Source: Vanessa cardui (lineage: Eukaryota; Arthropoda; Insecta; Lepidoptera; Nymphalidae). From it: a stretch of 64,000 bases of DNA. Under the pieces are notes generated by a model. That model searched no databases. It worked only from the letters and a program-made list of their open reading frames with translations, and was not told the DNA's origin. This document shows positions 22,284 through 32,830 of this stretch, one piece after another. The DNA is taken from NCBI RefSeq assembly GCF_905220365.1, contig NC_061129.1, positions 13,764,803 through 13,828,802 on the forward strand, written 5' to 3'. Both the position numbers and the translations under genes were made by a program. Positions within the stretch are counted from its first letter, which is position 1; each line of letters opens with the position of its first letter.

Positions 22284-23070
22284 GTGTGAGACATAACGCT
22301 CATACTGACATGAATATGCTACTAAAGTTGAAGGAACTGATATTTTTTTAAATTATCAATGTCAATCAGGCGGGGTTAATGACCCTTTACAAGTGGCCAC
22401 ATTCATTATATACATCTTATGTATATATCTTTACATAAGCGTATGCCGGTATAGATTTACAAAAATACTTACAATGTGTATCATTTATTTGTGACTTATT
22501 GCTCTGCGATTTCACATGTGATAAATATGACTACTCCGCCTGAGTTAGTCGAAGCGTAATGCTATACTTATGTGAAATCATTTTCAATAGACGGAAAATA
22601 TTTTTTTACATATCAGACTAGATCGTTGTGTTCCGGTCTGAAGTGTGTGTTTGCCAGAACTTCTGACACGAGAGACTTAATACCTTAGTTTTCAAGCTTG
22701 GTATAGGTGATATGAGAATTGCGGAGGCAGAGGGTGCCAATTACGATCAATGAATCAATTATGATCAATTAATTACGATAAAAAATGACATAAAAATAGC
22801 TAGCACTAATTGCGCTATGGCAAAAACCTATATACTGAGTATATGACAAAAGAATCCGAAAGAATAAAATTCCGCAGACATTTTTAACTTTGCCGTTTGG
22901 TAAATTCAAATCGTCTGTAAAAAATAAATGATGTAGATAAAGTATATTATTCGGTACAAGATTTTATAGATGATAAAAAAGCGTGGAGTTAATACCAATT
23001 GACTTCCAAGCAGGATATATTAATTTAAATAATTGTATTTAACTACTACATGACTTTGTATTTTTTAAAT

Positions 23071-23208
23071 GTTAAAAAGAGTAACTACTGATTTTTTTGC
23101 CGGCGCTTCTCGGTAGAATCTACTTTCCAAACCGGTGGTAGCTTCACTTAATTGTAAAATGAGGATTCAAAAGTGCTTGTACTTAAATAAGATTTGTTTT
23201 GATTTTGA
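23071..23208 (+). repeat. family E LINE 3' tail
   Basis: GTTAAAAAGAGTAACTACTG, GCTTCTCGGTAGAATCTACT, AACCGGTGGTAGCTTCACTT and GATTCAAAAGTGCTTGTACT are all in family order, ending TTGTTTTGATTTTGAAT. Only the last AATAAAGTA motif is altered. Confidence 0.8.
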
Positions 23209-23313
23209 ATCATCGAACCGTTACTTTGTTTCTACATTTAATACAATGTGTTTATAGTTTCACATTAATGGTATAAAATACGTATATTAATTATTGCTAT
23301 GTATTGTTCCTAA

Positions 23314-23341
23314 CAAGACGGGCTTGCATAAAGCCCTATCA
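23314..23341 (-). repeat. family A head fragment
   Basis: CAAGACGGGCTTGCATAAAG followed by CCCTATCA is the terminal head segment of family A only. Confidence 0.6.
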
Positions 23342-23479
23342 GAAGAAAAAAATAATTTATTATTTATTGAAACCAAAATTTATAACAATTTTAATTAATA
23401 TTTTCAAATTTGGAATCCAAAAATGTTATTTATTAATAACATTGAAAGCACGTAAGCGACGGTCAATTTCCGCAAGTGG

Positions 23480-23516
23480 TATATAAATCTCTCAGACGCG
23501 GCACCCGTCTCATCTT
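23480..23516 (+). promoter_or_regulatory. candidate TATA/initiator core promoter
   Basis: TATATAAAT at 23480-23488 lies 32 bases upstream of the A in TCATCTT (23510-23516), which fits an arthropod initiator loosely. The surrounding 23450-23650 is richer in CG dinucleotides than its flanks. No downstream gene is recognised. The spacing is right, but TATA-like strings are common in AT-rich DNA. Confidence 0.25.
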
Positions 23517-24499
23517 CACACGGAAATGCAAACCCGACCGCGTTAGAATTATGGACCGTTTTAACAAGGAAAGCGTTGTAGTTTTTCACTTGTCTCCCTC
23601 TATTATTATGGGATTCAGGGACGCTGAATGCTATGATTTATTCGCGCTATATATGCGAGTTACTCTCTGCTGTATTAAATGGAATAATACAAATGTCCTT
23701 TAAATGTAGATTTATGTTAATTTTTGCTTTTGTTTATTGTTTTTAAGCGCTAAAACGCTTTATTTATTTTTTCTTTAAAATTTGTTTTGACATTCTCTGT
23801 GCTAACCATTGCTTTTTTATATGAAGTGATCATTTTTATAACATAAGCTGATATGAAGCAACAAATAATCATTTCTAATCGATATTAATAACAGCCAACA
23901 AAACGAAAACATTGGTTTTCATTGCTTTGTGCATTGTTTCATTTATTTTAGTCTCCAGTATAAATGAATATCAGAAACGTTTACAATCATAGTCAATAAT
24001 TATTAATCCACACCAGCATTGAGATTCTGCAAGAATTCACTTCGTGCCTCTCGTGAAAAGTTGACAATTGACTTACTCGTACAGGAGTATGCAATTATGG
24101 AGCCTGTATATTATAAATTTATATCACATTGTGATATTTCAAGCTGTTCTGCGACGATATTCGATATTCTTATTACAGAATAACCCCACAGCCTATCCAT
24201 AGGAATAATATTTATTGATTTACATATATGGCATACAGAATATAGGTTTTTGGTATGTATACAACATTATATAATTGATATATAATTTCATTTAATCTTG
24301 GTAATCACATGTTCGTTAAGACCTTTTTGAATAAAGTTTATTTCGATTCGCCCTGAACAAAGTCACGAGTTCCAAACCCATCCAATATCCGAATTATTTG
24401 GCACGAAATGTTTAATTTATTTTCACTAAAGTTATACTAAAATAAGCAATGGAATAAATAAACTGAAATACTCGTACATCTCGTGCTAAGTCAGGTCTT

Positions 24500-24605
24500 C
24501 TATTTCACGCGCAAATAGACTGTGGGTCTGTGACTCGTGGAGCTGATTTATGCGTGTTAGTGACGGGTTGGCTCGTGAGTCTTGTCTGCCTATGAATAAC
24601 TATTG
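24500..24605 (+). repeat. unknown repeat X, copy 1
   Basis: Shares CTATTTCACGCGCAAAT (24500-24516), GATTTATGCGTG (24545-24556), TGACGGGTT and a CTTGTCTGCC-like end with 25549-25640, in the same order and orientation. It matches no family I know. Confidence 0.6.
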
Positions 24606-25281
24606 TAAACTGGTTACATAATACTAAACTATTCGGTATATTGTTATTGTTTTCTTATCACTTATAACAAATAGCATTAATTACTACTTACACAATCTAC
24701 ATTAATTGATGTCCTTTGTAAAGAGATTACTATGATTGCCGTATTAAATTAATATGATAGACTAGAAGGACTTACATTTTTTTGATAGTTCAATGTCAGA
24801 AATCCTCACAAAAGACAATTTTTAATCAATTCAAATCAAAAGGTTATACTGTAAACACTCAAGTTTAATCGTTTACATTACAGGTCAATGAAAAATTAAA
24901 CGAAAATTAAAATTTTTATTCATTATAATTCCGTACGTTTTTTTTCGATTGTCAAAAATACATTGCTTCTGTGGAATTAAAATAATTGCCATAGACCTAA
25001 GAACAATTGGTTATAGAATAAATGGTTTATTTTTAATAAAACACCATACTTTTCTATTGGCAGTTTATGAAAAAAAAGAAAGTAAATTTTACGTGATTAA
25101 AAGTAAGTATCTGCTTAATTCTTTTAACGTATCATTAATTTATTGAAGCAATTTTAAACGATTTAAAAATTAATTTAAAAAAGCTGGTCATTAATATTTA
25201 GTTGTTTACTAATAAGTTTCATGATTTATGAGTGAGACGATAAAAAATTATTAGCTCTTCGAATTGTAAAGACTATTTATT

Positions 25282-25317
25282 GACTTATATTTTAAGTATG
25301 ACTTATATTTTAAGTAT
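25282..25317 (+). repeat. 18-bp perfect tandem duplication
   Basis: GACTTATATTTTAAGTAT occurs twice head to tail. Confidence 0.95.
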
Positions 25318-25548
25318 AGAATAAATACCGTTTAAAAATTGAACATAAATGTCAAAATATAATATTAATACGAGTACAATAACACTAGTTGTGACGTATT
25401 AATAGTACTGTAATAAATCTACATATTTATATGATCATTGAAACATAATGCAAATAAATATATACAAAACTATCCTTATCTAAAAATGAATGCACGCCAA
25501 AAAATTAAACGCATATAACACGTACCTATAATAGCACAGAGGCGACAT

Positions 25549-25640
25549 CTATTTCACGCGCAAATGCACTGTGTGAAGGGCGTGATTTATGCGTGCCGCT
25601 GACGTGTTAGCGCCCTGTCTGCTGATGTATAGCTCTGTGG
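25549..25640 (+). repeat. unknown repeat X, copy 2
   Basis: CTATTTCACGCGCAAAT at 25549-25565 is identical to copy 1. GATTTATGCGTG (25584-25595), TGACGTGTT and CCCTGTCTGCTGATG follow with diverged spacers. Confidence 0.6.
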
Positions 25641-25833
25641 TAACTTAATAGCAGCTGAGACAAGCTGCGTATATAGTAAATTGAAGTTTGAATATAAAAG
25701 AGGATTTTCCATTTTTTTATGTGTTTCTCGTATTACTAATATTATATACAACGTATTAATACGTATTTATATATTATTATGTACATTTAAAAGCTTGAAT
25801 AGTTTTGTATAGGGTTGCTTGATGGACCTCGTA

Positions 25834-25917
25834 ATTTTCTGAGTTTCTTTCGCCGGTTCTTCTCAGGTCAGGGTGTTCTTTTTCGGAACCGGTGGTAGTG
25901 TTTAATTTGACCATCAA
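25834..25917 (+). repeat. family E-related LINE tail, 5' part, split by SINE
   Basis: TTTCTTTCGCCGGTTCTTCT, CAGGTCAGGGTGTTC and GGAACCGGTGGTAGTGTTTA identify a sister subfamily of E. The element resumes after the SINE at 26218 with ATGCTTCTACGTTGAATAAC, so the SINE is the younger insertion. Confidence 0.75.
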
Positions 25918-25929
25918 TAAGAAAGTGTA

Positions 25930-26205
25930 GTTGAGATGGCCCAGCGGATAGAACGCGTGCATAGCGTGCATGTAAGCACCACTGAATATTTATGTGCTTA
26001 ATTTGTGTTTTGTGGTGAAGGAAAACATCGTGAGGATCAGATGAAACATCTGCATGTGTCAAATTTTATAGAAATTCTGCCACATGTGTATTCCACCAAT
26101 CCGCATTGGAACAGCGTGGTGGAATATGTTCCAAGCCTTCTCTTAATGGAAGGGGAGGCTTTAGCCCAGTGGGAAATTTACAGGTTGTTACTTTACTTTT
26201 TACTT
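25930..26205 (+). mobile_element. family S SINE nested in LINE tail, 12-bp TSD
   Basis: Bracketed by TAAGAAAGTGTA at 25918-25929 and 26206-26217. The head reads GAGATGGCCCAGCGGATAGA; the tail core is AGCCCAGTGGGAAATTTACA. The box B region is damaged: the stretch between CGTGC and GTAAGCACC is shortened. Confidence 0.93.
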
Positions 26206-26217
26206 TAAGAAAGTGTA

Positions 26218-26262
26218 ATGCTTCTACGTTGAATAACGTAATTTGAGTTTGAGTTTGAATCA
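26218..26262 (+). repeat. family E-related LINE tail, 3' part
   Basis: ATGCTTCTACGTTGAATAAC then GTAATTTGAGTTTGAGTTTGA forms the usual 3' end of this subfamily, continuing the piece at 25834-25917. Confidence 0.75.
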
Positions 26263-26507
26263 TAACAATTTTAATATGTGCGTAATCTTTTTAATGCAAA
26301 TCTTGAAAAATCAATTTAAATTAATTTATAATAAAAAGATATCGTATAAAAGAAAAGCAACTATGAAAATATAATAATAATTCAGACATATTGAGACGGA
26401 CGGATCCTAATGGAATTTCGTTGACTCTATTGTTTGGCAAAACTTATTATCTACTCGGAAAATATTCCGAAGACAATATTTTCGCTTATCTCGAATAATT
26501 TATGCGA

Positions 26508-26536
26508 AAACTTGTTCGCTCCTAGCGAATACAAGT
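26508..26536. repeat. imperfect dyad in unique DNA
   Basis: AACTTGTTCGCT, CCT, AGCGAATACAAGTT are arms that pair except for a two-base insertion. The surrounding 26430-26600 is not a recognised repeat. Confidence 0.6.
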
Positions 26537-27299
26537 TACAGATGCCGATAGAGATAATATCGGGTTACTCGATTTTTGTTCTGGAGATTCGTAATAGACA
26601 ACAACATCGTTTCATTAATTTATATACATGCTTATTATATGGAAATGCATTGTAGATTTTATTAATTATTAGGCAGAAAATTCTATAGTCTGAGCCTTAA
26701 ATCATAACACAGCATTTAAAAAATAAATGTTCCGAAAATGAATTCTCAGTAGCAACTCGTAGGTCGAAAACAGTGTTGCCAATTATTCCTAGCTCAGAAA
26801 GCGTGAGAATCAATTGAACGTGCAAATGTCTTTTCGTTCACTACTATAAAAAGTGTTTTTAAGCACCCTACATATGTACATTATAATATCTCAAGGGTGG
26901 TAAATATTGCTAGGTCATATGCGTAGTTGGTTAGCTATGCTCAATTTTTTTTATTTATATTTTCAAATTTCATTCTTAATATTAAAATAATATTGCTAGA
27001 GTTACATCAATAATACGTATATCATAAGAAATAATGTATCATAAACAAATAAACAAATCATAAACAAATATTATAAATGCGATATAGAAAATGTTGGATA
27101 AAGTTAAAGGAACTTACATATTCATAGCTTAGAATTCTTATTTTTTTAACATTCATTTGAATGTGTTAAAGTATTGTTCATTAAGCTTGTTCTTATTGAT
27201 TTTATCTTTAATAATGGTATTACTTACTATTCAAAAAATTTACTTATAACATTTTTAACAATTAATCTGGAAATTTAAAAAAACAAGGTTTTTTTACTG

Positions 27300-27467
27300 A
27301 AGAAGAACATCCCAGAAGTAAAAGTGCTCCATGAGCGATGGGCTCAACTAGCGTCTCGCCTTGATGAACACATCAAGTTTTTTGATGCCTGTTTGGCTTT
27401 ACCTTCCAATGACCGCGAATCGGAACGAAGCTTGAATCATCAACGCCTAGTATTCCAATACTACCTG
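27300..27467 (+). pseudogene. 56-codon coding-like relic, possible retroelement gag
   Basis: An open stretch between stops reads KKNIPEVKVLHERWAQLASR and then LDEHIKFFDACL, SNDRESERS and a final VFQYYL. The composition is balanced and protein-like, unlike the K/N/I/F-rich chance frames nearby, and local G+C is higher. The LxERW...L pattern with acidic helices loosely recalls gag regions of BEL/Pao LTR elements, but I cannot confirm it. There are no flanking LTRs. Confidence 0.35.
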
Positions 27468-28079
27468 TGATAGCAATGGAAATGTTCTCAAAGCGAATTT
27501 TTAGGGGACGTTAGACAAAGTTAGAAAATATTTGATTAAATTTCGAGTAGAATGTATTGGATTAGATAGTTTATAATAATAATATCGCATAAATCGTATC
27601 TGAATGAGTCTTCTCCCTGTAATTTAATATAAATAACCTCATATTTCTTCGTGCCACTTATGAAAGAATGCAGTACAAGGGTCCCGAACTAGGGAACCGA
27701 GAATTATACAGAGCTGTTACAACCTAAGCAAAATATTTAATAATATTGACGTCACACTAAGGCACACTAAATTTAGTAAAAAATAATGTTATTGTTGTTA
27801 TTAAAAATAATGTTAGTCAGTTTGGGTAGCAACCATGCACTCATCATCTAGTGAACCGCCAAGCAGTTTAACTTGGCTGCTTTATTTGCTTCTTTGCTTT
27901 TGTAGGTTCCAAGGTTAGTGTTGTATTGGCAATGTGAGGAATCATTAAAATGCTTATAGCGCCAATTTGTATGAACAGTGGTTATCACTTAACTGAATGT
28001 TTGCCTGTCCTTATGTAAGGTTTTCCTTATAATCCACAAAATATCTGTTTTTGTAACAAAATTTCGTTACTTTAGACCT

Positions 28080-28219
28080 ATGCAGGTCTCCTTCACCGCC
28101 GAGCAAGAGATGAAATATGAACACAAATTAAACGCATGAATTTTCAGTGTTGTTTGTCTAATTAGTTGAGAAATCTCAACTCACTGGGTCATCTAGCCTC
28201 GCTGGGTCATCTCAGCTCG
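28080..28219 (-). repeat. family S SINE, degenerate head half
   Basis: CCTTCACCGCCGAGCAAGAG, GAACACAAATTAAACGCATG and ACTGGGTCATCTAGCCTCG belong to the SINE in reverse complement. The terminal piece is duplicated (CTGGGTCATCTAGCCTCG and CTGGGTCATCTCAGCTCGG). The tail half is missing. Confidence 0.7.
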
Positions 28220-28608
28220 GTCTCTGTTAGGACTGGGGGATAGTCCAAATTTATATAGACATACATTATACTACTATCTTCGAGTTTTAAAGGTTAGTGA
28301 ACTGCGACTTAGGATGAAGGTGACCGCTAACGATTAGTTTGCAGAATTGATCATCTTCGTCCCCTTTTCACAAATTAAAAAAATATGACTTGCAGTTTTC
28401 CTAATATCTATTGTTGACACTTGAATAGTGAAACTAAAATTAATGAGAAAATATTGCTAAAAGTTTATGTATTAAAATAGTTGTGAGTTTTCGTCGAAAT
28501 TTACACTTAATAATTTTATTTAGTAGTAATGTTTGATATTATCATTAATCGTAAACAAGAGAAAAAATTATATTTTAATAAATTACATCATAACAATAAC
28601 ACAATTTG

Positions 28609-28828
28609 ACGACATCCGTCGTAGTACTTGGGGTCGATTCCCGGCCGAGTCCATGTAGAGAAAGTTCAATAGTTTTCTATGTTGTCTTGGGATTGGGAAG
28701 CTCGATTTTGTGAAACGGTCGTTACTTCTGATTTTTTCTTTGACACTACCCTACTTACATTAGGATCACAGTAATTGTTGTGATGTTGTCGAACATTTAT
28801 TTATTTTATTTATGAAATAATAGGGATG
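28609..28828 (+). mobile_element. family F tRNA-derived SINE, head deleted
   Basis: It begins GACGACATCCGTCGTAGTAC but jumps to GGGGTCGATTCCCGGCCGAG, so the sequence between box A and box B seen at 53204 is lost. It then continues CTATGTTGTCTTGGGATTGG and TCGTTACTTCTGATTTTTTC to an ATTT-rich tail. Confidence 0.8.
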
Positions 28829-29337
28829 AAATTATTTTCCACTAATAACCAGGAAAAAAACAATTCCGTTAATTGTCAAATCTTAAATCTCAATCGAGAA
28901 AACAAGCAATGGATTCCCGGTTCTGTTTTAATACGATGTTTAATATTCCATATTCGTTTCAACAGCTCCATATGATATAATCTCCCGGTCACCCCTACAT
29001 CTTAAAACCAGGGGCTCAACAAAGATCATAGCTCCTTTCATAATCGTTCGCCGCAGACCCGTTAAATACAGGAGACTATAAAAATTGCACTAAACCATAA
29101 ATAACCCCCAATATGCAATTACATTCGGGTCTGAAGTTCGAGGGTGGGTTCATGACACTTGTCTGCATATAATTGCATTTTTATAAAAATCTATTGATAT
29201 ATTGCATCGAAGTTTCGAGAAAGAGCTCATATTAAACTCATATGTGTGTGCAGGAATTTATAAAGTACATTCTAAATTTGAATTTCTTTTTTTATGATAT
29301 AAAAATGAAATGGCGTTGGTAGCAACTTAGCCAGGTA

Positions 29338-29533
29338 CAGTCGGGGTAAGAAAAGGTTCACCACCTTAAGATCTAATTTCGTATGCTCAGTAAGAGCGAT
29401 AATCTGCTAATAAGAAATTATTGAGAACTTCATATTGCAATTATTGGATGTTCAGATTCAAAAGGTACTAAGAGTTTAAGACTTGATAAAGAAATAAATT
29501 TGAAAACTGTCGAAGGTTTTCTTACTCTGACTG
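29338..29533. mobile_element. 196-bp MITE, copy 2
   Basis: Better preserved than copy 1: terminal CAGTCGGGGTAAGAAAAGG pairs with CCTTCGACAG-side sequence ending CTTACTCTGACTG, and TA lies at 29336-29337 and 29534-29535. Same length as 3062-3257 with collinear sequence. No coding capacity. Confidence 0.88.
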
Positions 29534-29840
29534 TACATTGTTATCTCAATTACAATACGCCTACTGTTTGTTCGATAGTCCTGGAAATAGGTTTTGACCT
29601 TTCAGCGCACTTAAGTCTTATAAATAATAATTTTATTAGTAAAGGCAGAACTTAATCTTAGATATTAATTTAATGAAAAGCAAATTGAAATATTTCACTG
29701 TAGTTACTATGTATCCAAAAAAAAAGATTGAAATGTTTCTTTAATAATCCAACTTAGTTAAATCCAAAGTGAAAAATCTCACGAACAAAAAAGTGTTATA
29801 TACGGAAACGTTGCACTTTTTAATGCTTTACATATACTCG

Positions 29841-30096
29841 TATAGGTTAACGGAAGGGCGTATGAACCACCTGATGGTAAGTGCTCACCGACGCCCATAG
29901 ACAATGGCGCTGTCGGAAATATTAACCATTCTTTACATTACCAATGCGCCACCAACCGTGGGAAATAAGATTTTATGTCCCTTGAAGCTGTACCTACACT
30001 GGCTCACTCACCCCTTAAACTGGAACACAACAATTCTAAGTAGAATATCTGATGCGTGGGTGGTACCTACCCAGACGGGCTTGCGCAAAACCACCA
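29841..30096 (-). repeat. family A element, subfamily with GCGCCACCAACC
   Basis: TATAGGTTAACGGAAGGGCG, AATGGCGCTGTCGGAAATAT and GCGCCACCAACCGTGGGAAA distinguish this copy from the majority form. It ends TACCCAGACGGGCTTGCGCA, then AAACCACCAAG. A SINE follows within 40 bases. Confidence 0.83.
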
Positions 30097-30133
30097 AGTA
30101 ATATATCGCTTAAACTCATCGTGACCAATCATA

Positions 30134-30292
30134 CAACAACAACAGCCTGTAAATTTCCCACTGCTGGGCTAAGGCCTCCTCTCCTTTTGAGGAGAAGGTT
30201 TGGAACATATTCCATCCTGTTTTCCTTCACCGCCGAGCAAGAGATGAATTATAAATAATTGGGTTCTAACCACTGGGTCATCTCGGCTCATC
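30134..30292 (-). mobile_element. family S SINE with internal deletion, 10-bp TSD
   Basis: Flanked by ACCAATCATA at 30124-30133 and 30293-30302. Tail and head are present (TTTCCCACTGCTGGGCTAAGG; CACTGGGTCATCTCGGCTC), but about 130 bases of the body are missing between ACATATTCCA and CCTTCACCGCC, and again before GGGTTCTAACC. Confidence 0.9.
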
Positions 30293-30374
30293 ACCAATCA
30301 TATTCACTTCATTTCTTATGTTATATACCAAAATATATGTTACGCAAGCTCAGCCCGTATGTATGTCGATAATA

Positions 30375-30530
30375 TACACAGTTCTATCGACGTCGAGGCC
30401 GGCGTCCGCACGGATATTCGACTGCGGCCGTATTTGTCACGCGACTCCACCGCACCCGCGCCCATCTGTCATGTGCTCTTGAGTGGCGAGCGTGCACAAA
30501 GACTAACGGTCGCAGATACACCACGCAACT
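30375..30530. promoter_or_regulatory. CpG-rich unique island
   Basis: A sharp rise in G+C and CG dinucleotides (GACGTCGAGGCCGGCGTCCG, GCGACTCCACCGCACCCGCG) is flanked by AT-rich DNA. It matches no repeat family here. In insects such islands may be promoters, non-coding exons or old transposon remains. It starts about 435 bases upstream of the LINE 3' end at 30965. Confidence 0.3.
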
Positions 30531-30721
30531 GATTTTATTTTAATAAAAAATATCCACAACAGTTTAGAGGATAAACCACGTAGTTGTTTGTTGTAAAGGG
30601 AGTTAAATACATATACATATAACTTACTATTATATTTTACCAGGATAGTTTATATTTTTGTTTATAGAAGTAATACTTGTAGGAGATGCAAATAAGGATT
30701 TCAAGATCGTTTGTGTATCGT

Positions 30722-30777
30722 TTTGTCCCATGATTGGGCCAAGGACTCCGCTACTATTGAGGAGAAGCTATGGAGTT
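30722..30777 (-). repeat. family S SINE tail fragment
   Basis: TGTCCCATGATTGGGCCAAG followed by TTGAGGAGAAGCTATGGAG aligns to the tail end of the SINE. Confidence 0.55.
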
Positions 30778-30964
30778 TTTCCTATTTATATAGGTTTGAA
30801 TCATTAAAAGAAGTGACTGTCAGATGTCTTAAATTTGTTACAATTATGCCAATACTTAAAAAAATTAATTTAATTTAAATATATCATTTGACTCAAACAG
30901 TCTAACTCAAAAAGTAGAGTTTGAGCGAGACTCGATAGTAGAGCTTGAGCGAGCGTGTGTTTAA

Positions 30965-31545
30965 GAAGGGGTGCATGTCAGTCATCTCCTCATGGTGTAC
31001 CCTGGGCAACGGGGCCGGCTTGAGCTTACTCGTAAGCCACGGCTAAGACTAGCGGGAGGGATGCCGAGGGGCTGCTCCTGGTACGTTCCTGGTTGGCGTC
31101 AGAGCGGACCATGTGAGTGGCCTCGTTGGCTAGGAGGGAATGGGAGGGCTGGCTACTCGAGCCTCCCATGTGTTTTACACCGGTAGTCAGCGGCGGAGCC
31201 TACCATCTTTTCCACCGCAGGGCGTCAGTTTTGTTGAACCCCAGCCTCCAGTGGCAGACTCGGGGGAGTTCGTCACATAAGCACATGGAGGATGAGGAGG
31301 AAGGCGCGCACTAGGCTGCCGCTGGTGGAGGTCGCGGTTGCCTGCCCTGGGTGATCCCGTTGCCTCACCACTCGGCGGCATGGTGGAAACCCGAGGGTGG
31401 TTTTAGTGGGTAGGACAGGGTATAAGGGGATAAGGCCCTGGCAAGCCCTTTTTGCCTTTGGTTGAGTCTCACATACCTGTCCCGGTCCCTCGACCGGGCG
31501 GCATGCGTAAAAGCATTTCCTCCACGTTAAACAAAAAAAAAGAAG
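30965..31545 (+). mobile_element. GC-rich 3' end of a non-LTR retrotransposon
   Basis: This 580-base block is far richer in G+C than anything else here. It ends GTCCCGGTCCCTCGACCGGG, GGCATGCGTAAAAGCATTTC and CTCCACG, then TTAAAC and an A-run at 31531-31540. I recognise that ending as the 3' terminus of a lepidopteran LINE, probably R1-like; the clade is inferred. No reverse transcriptase motif is present, so it is a 5'-truncated 3' UTR. The open frames in it on both strands (60-121 codons) are compositional. No target-site duplication found. Confidence 0.7.
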
Positions 31546-32273
31546 CATGTGATTAACTAAGCAAAAAAGAAATGTGTTTATATTGCGCAAAAAAAAGCGT
31601 AAGCTTGCGCAGATACGTTCCAATGCTCCTTGTGTCACTGCCTATTTTAAAGCTCGTGGGGAGTCATCGCTTATTTTATTTATTTCAGATTTTATTTCAA
31701 TGTGTGAATAGTAAATTGTTTACCAGTGTAAATCTCTCTGCGTTGCGCTTCACTTGATACAATGAATCGTTCATCGTATTCCTTCATTTTTGTTTCAAAT
31801 AAATTATTGAATATCATCAATATTCAAAGTTGTCATATCTGCGACTTCCAGATCATAATCTATAAACATTCTCAAGCAGGCATCTGTTAGGTATCTGATT
31901 ATTGCCCATTCCACCGGTCGCAAGTGTCGCCTTAAAATATTACCGAATATTATCGGACGTGTGCCGAATATCGTGCCTTATTACGCTTGTAATCATTCAA
32001 GTACCTAACAATTCCAGCTAAGTTTGGGGTGCGGTAATGTACGTATCTATTAACTTATTTTAATTTGATATATAACCTGTAACCTTAAAATAAAATAATT
32101 AACGTACCTCAATAAGATTATACCTATATTTATATAGATGTAATCTTATGATCTGATGTTTCTATCGGTTCGAATGCACTTGCTTAAATGGATTTATGAT
32201 TCAAATCGTTATTGCTTGTCAAGGTTGCGAAAAAACTGCATGTGTTGTCTTAAATTTTCGCGATTATTACACA
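31546..32273. other. unique AT-rich DNA, no feature seen
   Basis: No recognised family in about 730 bases. Confidence 0.4.
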
Positions 32274-32418
32274 TTTAAATAAAACTAATTATAACGGATG
32301 AATCGTGGTCACGGGTAGTCTACCCGTGACCACGAACACTGCAAAGTGCTCGAAACGTCGGGATGTTTAAAAATAATTAATATACGCGATTCATCCGTTA
32401 TAATTAGTTTTATTTAAA
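32274..32418. mobile_element. 145-bp MITE with 32-bp perfect TIRs and inner palindrome
   Basis: TTTAAATAAAACTAATTATA plus ACGGATGAATCG (32274-32305) is exactly inverted at 32387-32418. Inside, TCGTGGTCACGGGTAG, T and its reverse complement form a 33-bp hairpin at 32303-32335. It is followed by CTCGAAACGTCGGGATG, a string I recall from repeats common in Lepidoptera. TTAA within the outermost bases could be a target-site duplication. No coding capacity. Confidence 0.9.
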
Positions 32419-32495
32419 CTGCATGTGTGTTGAACAACATACACATTCACCGCCCGTCAGCCCGATATTAAAGCAGCGTGGTCGAGTGGAATAAG
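32419..32495 (+). repeat. SINE fragment, family S-like
   Basis: CTGCATGTGTGTTGAACAAC and AAAGCAGCGTGGTCGAGTGG resemble the middle of family S (CTGCATGTGTCTAATTTC, GAACAGCGTGGTGGAATA). The same start (AAACTGCATGTGTTG) occurs left of the MITE at 32233, so the MITE may sit in an old SINE. Confidence 0.5.
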
Positions 32496-32624
32496 CTATG
32501 AATCTTACCCTGAAGAAGAAAAACTGAGACTAGTAAGAAATTTACACATAGTACATTCTTTTTTTTATTAATTGAATGTTCCATTTTGACAAGTGTTTAA
32601 TTGGACTAATAATTTTTTTAAATA

Positions 32625-32830
32625 GATTAGCACTTAGGCCACCAGACGGTAAGTAGTCAACTCGTGCTGTATATTGGCTATTTAAAAAGTATATAACCAT
32701 ATCTTACATTGCCAAGACGTCACAACGTTGAAAAGTAAAACGTTAGATCTCTTACACTGGCTTACACTGGCTTATACTGGCTTATACTGGCTCACCTTTA
32801 AACAGAAATAATACAATACTAGCTATTGTT
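32625..32830 (-). repeat. family A element, degenerate
   Basis: GGCCACCAGACGGTAAGTAG, ATCTTACATTGCCAAGACGT and CTGGCTCACCTTTAAACAG keep the order of family A but with heavy divergence. The CACTGG block is amplified (next entry). Confidence 0.6.
32751..32790 (+). repeat. 10-bp minisatellite, four units
   Basis: CTTACACTGG twice, then CTTATACTGG twice, followed by a partial unit. It arose inside the family A motif TTACACTGGCTCAC. Confidence 0.95.

Noticed and set aside
31273..31638. 121-codon minus-strand open frame
   Set aside because: It lies over the GC-rich LINE 3' end and its A-run; long frames on both strands there reflect low stop density, not coding.
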